A stretch of 64,000 nt of DNA, from contig NZ_RYFF01000004.1 of the NCBI RefSeq assembly GCF_004138165.1, forward strand, positions 124,001-188,000, written 5' to 3'. Below, in pieces: positions 42,197 through 49,873 of the stretch. The notes under the pieces are model-generated. The model ran no database searches. It worked only from the letters and a program-made list of their open reading frames with translations, and was not told the DNA's origin. How positions within the stretch are numbered: position 1 is the first letter of the stretch; every line of letters starts with the position of its first letter. The DNA is from Candidatus Chloroploca sp. Khr17 (GTDB taxonomy: Bacteria; Chloroflexota; Chloroflexia; Chloroflexales; Chloroflexaceae). The position numbers were made by a program, and so were the translations under genes.

Positions 42197-45100
42197 TTAA
42201 ACCCGATCACACTTCAACACCAGCAACGTAATATCATCATACGGTGGTTGCCCACGCCCATGCGCCGTCACAGCTTGCAGTATCGCCTCAACGAGTACCT
42301 CTGCATGTTCATGGTGATGTCGCCGGATCAGGTCACGTAATCGATCAGTGCCAAATTCGCTCTGTACTTCATCAATGGTTTCGGTTGCCCCATCCGTGTA
42401 ACAGAGCAAAATGTCGCCAGGTTCCAGACATATTTCGGCTTCGTTGAGTTGAATTTCTTCCAGAACACCCAACGCAATCCCCGGTGTCCGTAGTTCGGTA
42501 ATCGTGCCATCGTTGGCATGATAATGCAGTGGTGGATTGTGCCCGGCCACACTGTACCGCACATGGCCCGTGTCTGGCTGGAGAATACCATAAAAAAGCG
42601 TAACAAACATACCCGATTCCGAGTCTCGGTTGATCCATCTGTTCGCCCGTTCTAACGCCACTGATGGTGATGATCCATCGAGGGCCGCCGCACGAACCAG
42701 CGAACGCGAAAGGGCCATAAAGAGGGCGGCCGGGACCCCTTTGTCGCTTACATCAGCGATCACAAAACCGAGGGGCATCGCTCGTTCCTCGCCGTCATGC
42801 ACCTGGGTGCCTGCCGGTAGACGCCAGAAGTCAAAAAAATCCCCCCCAACCATCCGTGCCGAACGCCACGCCGAGGCGATCTGCCAACCCTCTAGGTGTG
42901 GGGATCGTGATGGCAACAGGGCCGTCTGCAATTCACGGGCCACCTTGATCTCTTGCTCAAGTCTCGTCGCCGCTTCCGCTTCCTGCGCGAGTTGCAGGCT
43001 CTCTAGGGCTGCCGCCACCTGACGTGCGGCACCAATGCAAAGGTTGATCTGCCGAGTGTCAAATTCCGCGATCACTTCATCAAAATCAAGCACCAGTGCG
43101 CCGAGATGCCCACTTCGCCCGGTCAAAGGAAGTGCAACGAGGCTTTGCCCTGCATTGATGCGCGCCAGGGCAGGCCAGGCACGCGTGCGCTCCTCGGCGC
43201 CGCTGATCCTGATCAATGGCATCGGTTGACTCGTCTGTAGGCTATAGACGCGAGCCAGCAGCGGAGCCTCGGTCAACGTGATCGGCACCCCGCTCAGCGC
43301 ATCGCGCAGCTTGCCGATCACCCCATAACTTGAGCGTACCACAAAAGCCTCTTGCTCCCAAAGCAAGAGATAACACCGTACCGCGCCGAGCAAGATCGGC
43401 GGCAGGCGTACCGCAGTCGCCAGCAGGTCTTCGACACAGTTGGCCCGGCCAATATTCTCGGCCACTTGCAGCAGTGCATTGAGCGTCCAGGCCTCTTCTT
43501 GTTGTGCCCGATAGATATTGGCACTGTCAATCGCAATTGCAATCTGATCGGCCAGGGTGCGCATCACAAAGAGATCGTCGGCATCAAAATCATTGACTTC
43601 GGCACTCTGCACATCAAGAATGCCAACCACCTCTGCGCCGATCCGTAGGGGCACTACCAGCTCAGAACGGGTACTACTATTGCCAGCAATATAGCGCGGA
43701 TCGCGCTGGACATCGCCAATCAAGATAACCTCTTTGCTGCGTGCAGTGGCCCCAATCAAGCCTTGCCCAATCATCAGTGACCGTGTACGCACCGCTTCGA
43801 GTTGTTCATCCGTCGCGGTCGAGGCGCGGAAGTAGATCCGTTCATCGCCTGGTTTCAGGGTAAAGATATGGACAGGATGGTACGCAAAATGTTCGCGGAT
43901 CAAGCGAACAATGGCCGGCAAGAGTTGCTCAAGATCAAGGATAGCCGTGATGCGTTCGCTGACCTGCTGAATTGCCTGGAGTTGCACTGCCCGACGGCGC
44001 GCCTCACTAAACGCACGCGCCCGGGTGATGGCAACCGCAGCCTGATCGGCAATCAACGAGAGCAGGCGCAGATCATTGGCCGCAAACGCCCCCGGCTGAT
44101 AACTCTGCACCGACAACGAGCCAATCACCTCTTCGCCGATGAGCAAGGGCACATAGATCCCCGAACGAGGCGGGCGTTCGCTCTGGTAGCGTGGACGGGC
44201 TGGCAGGTGCTTCATCTCCTCAAGAAAATCTTCGACCAGCAGCGCTTTGCCCGTCTGATGCATCCAGCCAATCAAGCCATCACCATCGGCAAGATCAACC
44301 GTGAGCCGGGGCAAGCGCACATTGTCCTGAACGCGCACCATTAATGTATACCGCGAACCCTCGAAGAGCCCGATATGAAACGATGAGGTATCCACAACTT
44401 TGCCAGCCTCGCGATACACGAGTTCGCAGAGCGTCGCCACGTCGAGTTCACTCCGGATGATGGCCCGACTCACCTCATTGAGCATCGCGAGTTCACGGAC
44501 TGAGCGGCGCTGGCTGGCAAGGTTCAGCGAAGCCCGGCGCACCGCTGCGGCAGCGGCAACCATCGCCAGGCCGGCCAGGAGAAAATAGGCCATCCCAAGC
44601 TCGCGATAGATCGCCGCCCCGAGCAACGCCAGCGGCAGGGGCAAAAGTTCGGCCCCCAGCGCAAGGTACCATGTGCGCTGCCACCATGCGAAGACAGCCG
44701 GCAGCCCCCCCTGAAGCCACTCACGTCCAACGCGGGTCAACTGGATGATCCCAAAGAGACTGAGCGTACTCCAGATCAAAAGCGCAACCGGATCAAGGGC
44801 AGCCGGATCATACTGTGAGCGTCCCGTCGCTGCGGTCGCAAGCATGGCCCCGAGCAGCACGCCAGCGGCCCGCATCCCGCCACGAAGGAAAGGGCGGGCA
44901 ACGAGATAATAGAGCGTACGTGGGCGATTATAAATCAGCGTCAACAACAACCCAGAGAGAGCGCCCTCAAGCGCGGCGATCAAGGCCGCCGCACTCGGGC
45001 CAAGGCTTAGCGCAGCGGTGAGCAAAACCACGCCCGCGAGACCATAGACCTCGGCGAACGACGTACGAAAACTGAGCGCATCAATCGCAAGGGCAAGGGC

Positions 45101-45220
45101 GGCAAAAAACAAGAGCGCCGGCAACGAAGGCACAAACCAGGGCGCAAAGAGTAGCCAGAGCCAGCCAGGGAGACCGACGAGCAATGCGTAGAGCATCAGT
45201 AGCCGTTCGTGTTTCACCAT
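42197..45220 (-). CDS. membrane GAF-domain SpoIIE-type PP2C phosphatase (RsbU-like)
   Basis: The 1007-residue protein has about eight N-terminal TM helices (residues about 5-240), then three GAF-type sensor domains (about 260-410, 420-580 and 590-740) and a C-terminal SpoIIE/PP2C phosphatase domain (about 770-1000). Motifs include GGDFFDFW, VIADVSDKGVPAALFM, FYGILQPDTGHVRYSVAGHNPP and LLCYTDGATE. Such phosphatases dephosphorylate STAS anti-anti-sigma factors and thereby free a sigma factor. It lies next to the RsbW-STAS and STAS genes, 95 bp after the fusion gene. The ATG at 45220 is preferred; a GTG at 45250 is an alternative. Confidence 0.9.
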   Translation of the reverse strand: MVKHERLLMLYALLVGLPGWLWLLFAPWFVPSLPALLFFAALALAIDALSFRTSFAEVYGLAGVVLLTAALSLGPSAAALIAALEGALSGLLLTLIYNRPRTLYYLVARPFLRGGMRAAGVLLGAMLATAATGRSQYDPAALDPVALLIWSTLSLFGIIQLTRVGREWLQGGLPAVFAWWQRTWYLALGAELLPLPLALLGAAIYRELGMAYFLLAGLAMVAAAAAVRRASLNLASQRRSVRELAMLNEVSRAIIRSELDVATLCELVYREAGKVVDTSSFHIGLFEGSRYTLMVRVQDNVRLPRLTVDLADGDGLIGWMHQTGKALLVEDFLEEMKHLPARPRYQSERPPRSGIYVPLLIGEEVIGSLSVQSYQPGAFAANDLRLLSLIADQAAVAITRARAFSEARRRAVQLQAIQQVSERITAILDLEQLLPAIVRLIREHFAYHPVHIFTLKPGDERIYFRASTATDEQLEAVRTRSLMIGQGLIGATARSKEVILIGDVQRDPRYIAGNSSTRSELVVPLRIGAEVVGILDVQSAEVNDFDADDLFVMRTLADQIAIAIDSANIYRAQQEEAWTLNALLQVAENIGRANCVEDLLATAVRLPPILLGAVRCYLLLWEQEAFVVRSSYGVIGKLRDALSGVPITLTEAPLLARVYSLQTSQPMPLIRISGAEERTRAWPALARINAGQSLVALPLTGRSGHLGALVLDFDEVIAEFDTRQINLCIGAARQVAAALESLQLAQEAEAATRLEQEIKVARELQTALLPSRSPHLEGWQIASAWRSARMVGGDFFDFWRLPAGTQVHDGEERAMPLGFVIADVSDKGVPAALFMALSRSLVRAAALDGSSPSVALERANRWINRDSESGMFVTLFYGILQPDTGHVRYSVAGHNPPLHYHANDGTITELRTPGIALGVLEEIQLNEAEICLEPGDILLCYTDGATETIDEVQSEFGTDRLRDLIRRHHHEHAEVLVEAILQAVTAHGRGQPPYDDITLLVLKCDRV

Positions 45221-45315
45221 GGCGCATAACAACAGGCATTCACAGCGCACCCGTGGCGGAGGTTCCGCAGGATCGAAGCCCCCTCACCACGGCAACAATC
45301 GTCGCACTGACGCGC

Positions 45316-46065
45316 CTACGAGTGCATACGTCCCTGCCCAAAAGCATGCTGTGCCTCTTCGAGGGTCGGATGGATCGAAAACACCTGGACAAAACCGGTG
45401 AGGGTAAAGACCTCAAACACCTGGGATTGCAACGAAGCGAGGCGCAACTCACCGCCGAGCGTCATCAACTCTTTGCGGATCAGCAGCAGGGCACGCAGGC
45501 CACTACTCGAAAGAAAATTGACCCCACCGAACTCAAGCAGGACAAAGCGTGCCCCCAGGGCAATGCGTTCGTGAACATCACGGGTCAGTTGCGGCGCAGT
45601 AACGGCATCAACGCGCCCCGTGACAGGAATCACGACCACATCATCGCGTGAGCCAGGCGTAATATATTTGATCATAGTCAACACATTGCCGCCCTGGGGA
45701 TTAAAATCGAAACGCACCTCGTCCATCAGGCGGGTGATCAAATAGAGCCCGAGCCCACCGACCTGGCGTTCCTCAAGGGGTGAAGAGATATCAGGGGGCG
45801 GCACGTTTTGCGGATCGAACTGGCGACCATAATCGCGTAACTCCAGCACAAACTGATTATGCTCGCACTGCCAGGTCAACGTCAGATCACCCGGCTCATC
45901 GCGATCATACGCGTGCTGGATCACATTGGTTGCTGCTTCATCAACCGCAAGTTGCACCTGCCAGGTCGCCCGCTCATCGAGGCCAGCGAGTTCAGCGGCC
46001 TCAGTCACAAACGCACTGATCCGGGCCAGGGCATCAAGATCGGCGGTAAGAGTAATGCTTTCCAT
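45316..46065 (-). CDS. RsbW-like anti-sigma kinase fused to a STAS antagonist domain
   Basis: The 249-residue protein has an HATPase_c_2 kinase domain (about residues 1-135, N-box DEAATNVIQHAY with Glu43 and Asn47, and GGLGLYLI). A complete STAS domain follows (about 143-249) with the SSSGLRALLL region (Ser186-Ser188). The two halves are normally mutual antagonists on separate chains: the kinase phosphorylates the STAS serine. The fusion could be self-regulated or scaffold a switch. It lies between the STAS-only and the phosphatase genes, 21 bp after the first. No sigma factor gene is adjacent. Confidence 0.9.
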   Translation of the reverse strand: MESITLTADLDALARISAFVTEAAELAGLDERATWQVQLAVDEAATNVIQHAYDRDEPGDLTLTWQCEHNQFVLELRDYGRQFDPQNVPPPDISSPLEERQVGGLGLYLITRLMDEVRFDFNPQGGNVLTMIKYITPGSRDDVVVIPVTGRVDAVTAPQLTRDVHERIALGARFVLLEFGGVNFLSSSGLRALLLIRKELMTLGGELRLASLQSQVFEVFTLTGFVQVFSIHPTLEEAQHAFGQGRMHS

Positions 46066-46086
46066 AGGCTGAAGGCGAATATCTGG

Positions 46087-46437
46087 CTAAAATGAGCCGA
46101 CCGCCTCAATCGTATCGTTGTAGAGTTCGAAGAGCGAGGTAAACCCGGTGAGATCAAACACTTCTTTGATGCGCGGAGGCAACCCAGCAATCCGAATATC
46201 GCCCCCCTCAAGATCAGTGATTTTCCATTCACGGGCACGTTTCCGTGCTTCAATCAAGACACGCAGGCCAGGGCTGCTAATATATTCTAATTTGGAACAG
46301 TCGAGCACAATCCGGTAACGACCCTCGTCAAAGAGGGCATCAATGCGCTGTTTCAACTGCACTGCCGTTGCCGCATCAACCCGACCAGCAATCTCAAGCA
46401 AATCAACCCGATTAAAGCGGCGGTGGTCAATATTCAT
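46087..46437 (-). CDS. stand-alone STAS anti-anti-sigma factor
   Basis: The 116-residue protein is one STAS domain with VLDCSKLEYISSPGLRVLIEA. The position just before the conserved Gly is Pro56 where many relatives have Ser or Ala; Ser54 and Ser55 remain and could be the phosphorylation site. The GTGAGG upstream region gives a plausible ribosome-binding site. It leads the fusion gene by 21 bp. A TATAAT at 46490-46495 lies about 50 bp before it. Confidence 0.9.
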   Translation of the reverse strand: MNIDHRRFNRVDLLEIAGRVDAATAVQLKQRIDALFDEGRYRIVLDCSKLEYISSPGLRVLIEARKRAREWKITDLEGGDIRIAGLPPRIKEVFDLTGFTSLFELYNDTIEAVGSF

Positions 46438-46489
46438 GCCTACACCTCACGACAACAGCCTCAACGACCTGTGTGCTACGCACAAAGAA

Positions 46490-46495
46490 ATTATA
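46490..46495 (-). promoter_or_regulatory. -10 element upstream of the STAS gene
   Basis: A perfect TATAAT on the minus strand lies 52 bp before the STAS start. The -35 (CCTGAA at 17 bp) is poor. Confidence 0.35.
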
Positions 46496-46640
46496 ACACA
46501 CTACGTCTCGTCTTCAGGTCTCCTGCCCTGGAGCCATCAGGAAGCATTGGGTGGCGCGAAAAAAGCCCGCGACGTGACATGTTGTACGCCAGACAACTCG
46601 GCAACAGCAGTGGAATTTGGAACCCCAGTCGTCATAAAGC

Positions 46641-47729
46641 TTACACCGGCATTGACTCATTTGCCCCCGACACCGTCAAAGGCAGCGTTGCCTTAACTTT
46701 GCGCAGGCGGGTCACAGCATCGATCGCTGCATCGTGTACATTGGCATCTTCGTCTTCCATGGCTCGCAGCAAGGCATTGATCACGGGGGTCGTCGCAGCG
46801 GCCACGCCAAGCCTCCCAATGGCCCGAGCCGCTGCTTCACGCGCATAAGGGTCGCGATCGCTGATCAAATCGGTGAGCTTTTCGACCATTTCACGCGTTC
46901 CCGCAAGCTCACCCAGTTGGCCCAGGGCCAGCGCTGCGGCTGAGCGCACAAAGGGATCGGTATCACTCAGGCAGAGACTGAGGTGATCGATCAGTTGGGG
47001 GGAAGCAATCCGTTCACCCAGCAAGCCCAGCGTGCGCGCTGCAGCGTAACGAGTTTCGAGATCGCAATCATAGAGCGCCACCCGCGTCAAGGCTTTGACC
47101 AGCAGCGCAGGCGGAGTGCCGGCAAACAACCCCAGCATCCGTGCCGAAGCAGCCCGCACATGCGCGGCACTGTCATTCAGGCCATCATGCAATAAAACAA
47201 GATCGGCAGCCGTATACATACCTTCGCGCTGTCGCAGGCTGCGAATCGTTTCATACCGTGATTGCCAACCTGGATCATGAAGGAGATGCCGTAACTGATC
47301 CAGTTCGGTCGGCGGATACCCATCCAGTTCGGTCAGCAAAGTCACACGCAACCATTCATCACGGCTGCTATTTAACCGTTGCCGCGCCAGATGGATCACA
47401 TTCAAACCAACAATCAGTTGCTCAACTGCTGAGCGTAACTCTGCCTGCGAACGCAGTTCCCGCTCGATCAGGGTAGATAGTTGAAAGCGAATACGCCCCG
47501 CGCGCCGTACAATGATATCGGCACCAGGCCCCTGCACCATCTCTGCCAGGGTGAGCACGGCAGCAACTGGCTCACGCTGAAAAGCTTGGAGGAATGGTTC
47601 GAGCGTTCTTACAGCAAGATAACCAAGGACTGAGCTTGTTCCGGAGATCTGAATTTCTTGTTGTGGGTTACGCGTAAAGCTATGCATCTGTTCAGCAATA
47701 CACGTTCGCCATAACTCCTGGTCAAACAT
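46641..47729 (-). CDS. HEAT-repeat protein
   Basis: The 362-residue protein has an N-terminal region of unknown type (about residues 1-150) followed by about five HEAT or PBS-lyase-like helix pairs, for example VRAASARMLGLFAG, TRYAAARTLGLLGE, VRSAAALALGQLGE and AREAAARAIGRLGV. It is likely a protein-protein interaction scaffold in the cytoplasm. It lies 203 bp upstream of the STAS gene on the same strand and may be the input adaptor of the partner-switching module. The start at 47729 lacks a clear ribosome-binding site. Confidence 0.75.
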   Translation of the reverse strand: MFDQELWRTCIAEQMHSFTRNPQQEIQISGTSSVLGYLAVRTLEPFLQAFQREPVAAVLTLAEMVQGPGADIIVRRAGRIRFQLSTLIERELRSQAELRSAVEQLIVGLNVIHLARQRLNSSRDEWLRVTLLTELDGYPPTELDQLRHLLHDPGWQSRYETIRSLRQREGMYTAADLVLLHDGLNDSAAHVRAASARMLGLFAGTPPALLVKALTRVALYDCDLETRYAAARTLGLLGERIASPQLIDHLSLCLSDTDPFVRSAAALALGQLGELAGTREMVEKLTDLISDRDPYAREAAARAIGRLGVAAATTPVINALLRAMEDEDANVHDAAIDAVTRLRKVKATLPLTVSGANESMPV

Positions 47730-47739
47730 AGCTATGTTT

Positions 47740-47784
47740 AACAGATAGCATTATAGTTTTTCATGTGGAGACACGCTATCTGTT
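47740..47784. promoter_or_regulatory. inverted repeat flanking the HEAT-gene -10 element
   Basis: Ten-bp arms (47740-47749 and 47775-47784) flank a perfect minus-strand TATAAT (47750-47755) just upstream of the HEAT gene. This layout is typical of a promoter with an operator. The regulator is unknown. Confidence 0.35.
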
Positions 47785-47895
47785 TTCTCCTGCCTTATCG
47801 GAATTATAGCACACCAGCCTACCGCAAAGAGGGCAAGGAAGCGTAGAAATTAAGTTTCTGCCAAACGACTTTACAGATACAGCAGTCCTGCTCGG

Positions 47896-48141
47896 GTTGT
47901 ATACAGGAGTGTCGGCTTGGGTTGTATACAGGAGTGCCGACTTATGGTCTTCCAGAAATGAATCCGATAGAGCCCACGAAGGTGGGCTTCGCTTCCCATA
48001 GCCGAGGGCTTATGGTCTTCCAGAAATGAATCCGGTCTAGCCCGCGCAGACGGGCTTCGCTTCCCATAGCCGAGGGCTTCAGCCCCACGGCATCGGGCGC
48101 ATACCGGATTATGTACTGGAACACCATTAGCCGGCACTCCT
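47896..48141. repeat. composite repeat with two 68-bp tandem units
   Basis: Two direct 68-bp copies (47942-48009 and 48010-48077) contain a hairpin each and differ mainly in the stem sequence. They are bracketed by a repeated motif GGGTTGTATACAGGAGTG and by GGAGTGCCGA/GCCGGCACTCC ends (47931-47940 and 48130-48139). The latter are the same ends as in the 15139 and 39603 repeats. The rest of 47730-48240 holds no gene beyond this and the operator. Confidence 0.75.
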
Positions 48142-48240
48142 ATAGGCACAAATCGTCTAGGATTGTTATACGTTAGGGTTGCGATAGAATGGTATGCTAA
48201 CAATCAGCATCTCGAGAAGTAGCAACATGCAAGGAACCTG

Positions 48241-49101
48241 ATGTCTAATCCATATCTACATCCCCAGCGCATTCGTGCCGCCCTACGCACCCTTGATCTC
48301 CGCCCCAGTCGTGGTATGGGCCAAAATTTTTTACTTGATGCCGACGCTCTGGCTACGATTGTCACGGCAGCCGAGTTGTCACCCACCGATCTTGTGGTCG
48401 AGGTTGGCCCTGGTCTGGGGGTGCTCACCTGGGAATTGACGCGACAGGCCGCCCATACCATCGCTATCGAACTCGACCGTCGCCTTGCGGCGCGGCTCAC
48501 CGAAGAGTTTGCCGGTCAACCGCTGACCATTGTGCAGGATGATGTGTTACGGGTTCGTCCAGGCGATCTATTGCCACCCAACACACACACGTCAGGCTAT
48601 AAACTGGTGGCGAATCTTCCCTATGCCATTACGTCAGCGGTGCTACGCCATTTTCTTGAAGCCGATCCTTGCCCAACGCTCTCGGTCGTCCTTGTTCAGT
48701 GGGAAGTGGCCCAACGCATTACCGCTGCCCCCGGTGATTTGAGCATCCTCGCACACTCGGTACAACTTTATGCCGAACCCACGATCGTCGCTCGCGTCCC
48801 TGCGAGCAGTTTTTTGCCAGCACCCGCCGTTGATTCCGCAGTGCTACGCCTGCGTCGTCGCCAGGAACTCGCCGTCACGGTTGCTGATGTGAACCGCCTC
48901 TTTCGGGTGATCAAGGCCGGTTTTCTGCACGGGCGTAAACAACTTGGCAATGCCCTGCCCGGCGGCCTCGCGGCAATGGGCTTCGATGTGCCCCGCGCGA
49001 CAGCGCTCGTCGCCCTCGCTGACGCTGGCATTGACCCCCAACGCCGCGCCGAAACCCTGACCCTCACTGAATGGGCCAGGCTTGATGCGCAGATCTGGTA
49101 A
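48241..49101 (+). CDS. rsmA: 16S rRNA dimethyladenosine transferase RsmA/KsgA
   Basis: The 286-residue enzyme has GQNFLLD (about residues 27-33), VVEVGPGLGVLT as SAM motif I, and NLPYAITSAVLRHF with the catalytic NLPY. It dimethylates two adjacent adenines near the 3' end of 16S rRNA during subunit assembly. AAGGAA lies 5 nt before the ATG. It is transcribed alone toward the PPOX-like gene 94 bp away. Confidence 0.95.
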   Translation: MSNPYLHPQRIRAALRTLDLRPSRGMGQNFLLDADALATIVTAAELSPTDLVVEVGPGLGVLTWELTRQAAHTIAIELDRRLAARLTEEFAGQPLTIVQDDVLRVRPGDLLPPNTHTSGYKLVANLPYAITSAVLRHFLEADPCPTLSVVLVQWEVAQRITAAPGDLSILAHSVQLYAEPTIVARVPASSFLPAPAVDSAVLRLRRRQELAVTVADVNRLFRVIKAGFLHGRKQLGNALPGGLAAMGFDVPRATALVALADAGIDPQRRAETLTLTEWARLDAQIW

Positions 49102-49125
49102 TCAGCTTTTGTCAATGTTTTGTCA

Positions 49126-49153
49126 TTGCTTTGCACAGAATATATGGTATAAT
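49126..49153 (+). promoter_or_regulatory. promoter of the PPOX-like gene
   Basis: TTGCTT (49126-49131), a 16-bp spacer and TATAAT (49148-49153) lie 43 bp before the start. Confidence 0.7.
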
Positions 49154-49195
49154 GTGGCTAGTGGGCACGAAAAATAAAGACAAATGAGGTGTGGT

Positions 49196-49597
49196 ATGGA
49201 ACAGACTATTCCGGGAAAACCCTTCAGCATTCTCTATAAGCAGCAGTACGCCAATCTCTTCACCTTTCGCAAGAATGGTGAGGCCATCAAAACGCCGATC
49301 TGGTTTGCCGAGCGTCAGGGCAAGATCTATGTGATGACCACCATGGATTCAGGCAAGGTCAAGCGCATTCGTAATAATGGCCGGGTTCAGATTGGCCCCT
49401 CAGATCGCGCTGGCAAGCCTCTTGGCCCTACCGTCGAGGCCCATGCCCGTATCCTCGAAGAACACGAGACTCAGGTAGCGAAAGATGCGCTCGACCGCAA
49501 GTATGGTCTGTTCAAGGCGATCTTCGATTTCTTCGGTACCCTCAGCGGGATGAACCGTGCCTGGATCGAGATTTCACCCGCGCCCGACGTACTTTAG
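49196..49597 (+). CDS. PPOX-class F420/FMN-dependent oxidoreductase-like protein
   Basis: The 133-residue split-barrel protein has the pattern of F420-dependent PPOX-class proteins: NLFTFRKNGEAIKTPIWFAE, IYVMTTMDSGKVKRIRNN and VQIGPSDRAG. This fold binds a flavin or deazaflavin at the dimer interface. GAGGTG lies 5 nt before the chosen ATG at 49196. Flavin-, F420- and heme-binding alternatives cannot be separated by sequence. A good promoter and terminator make it a single-gene unit. Confidence 0.8.
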   Translation: MEQTIPGKPFSILYKQQYANLFTFRKNGEAIKTPIWFAERQGKIYVMTTMDSGKVKRIRNNGRVQIGPSDRAGKPLGPTVEAHARILEEHETQVAKDALDRKYGLFKAIFDFFGTLSGMNRAWIEISPAPDVL

Positions 49598-49634
49598 GGC
49601 TGCTACCCTGACAATCAAGCATGCACGGAGGAAC

Positions 49635-49663
49635 AAAAACGACCAGCAAAGCTGGTCGTTTTT
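49635..49663 (+). terminator. intrinsic terminator after the PPOX-like gene
   Basis: A 13-bp stem (49635-49647 and 49651-49663) with an AAA loop is followed by T residues; its right arm also forms the flank of a mobile-like element. Confidence 0.75.
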
Positions 49664-49666
49664 GAT

Positions 49667-49815
49667 AGGGCTGTTGCAAAGTCTGCCTCCGGATGTGGGG
49701 TGTGAAGCGGCTTCGCCGCTCCACGAGATTGTTTGGTTCGTTTTGGCGGCTTCGCCGCCAAAACAAACCAAAAACTGGGGCTTGGGACGCAATCCCAACG
49801 GCGTTGCATTAGCCC
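49667..49815. mobile_element. 149-bp MITE-like element flanked by a 13-bp direct repeat
   Basis: The element starts AGGGCTGTTGCA and ends TGCATTAGCCC, imperfect terminal inverted repeats. It is flanked by identical 13-bp direct repeats (49654-49666 and 49816-49828). The inside holds a strong hairpin (49731-49773) with a second short palindrome at 49707-49719. It sits in the terminator tail of the PPOX-like gene and carries no gene. Confidence 0.6.
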
Positions 49816-49873
49816 GGTCGTTTTTGATGCCACACGCACGCTTCATGGAAGGCATGTGGTAGTATAAGCACCT

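Noticed and set aside
47896-48141. CRISPR array
   Set aside because: There are only two adjacent 68-bp units with no spacers and no cas genes.
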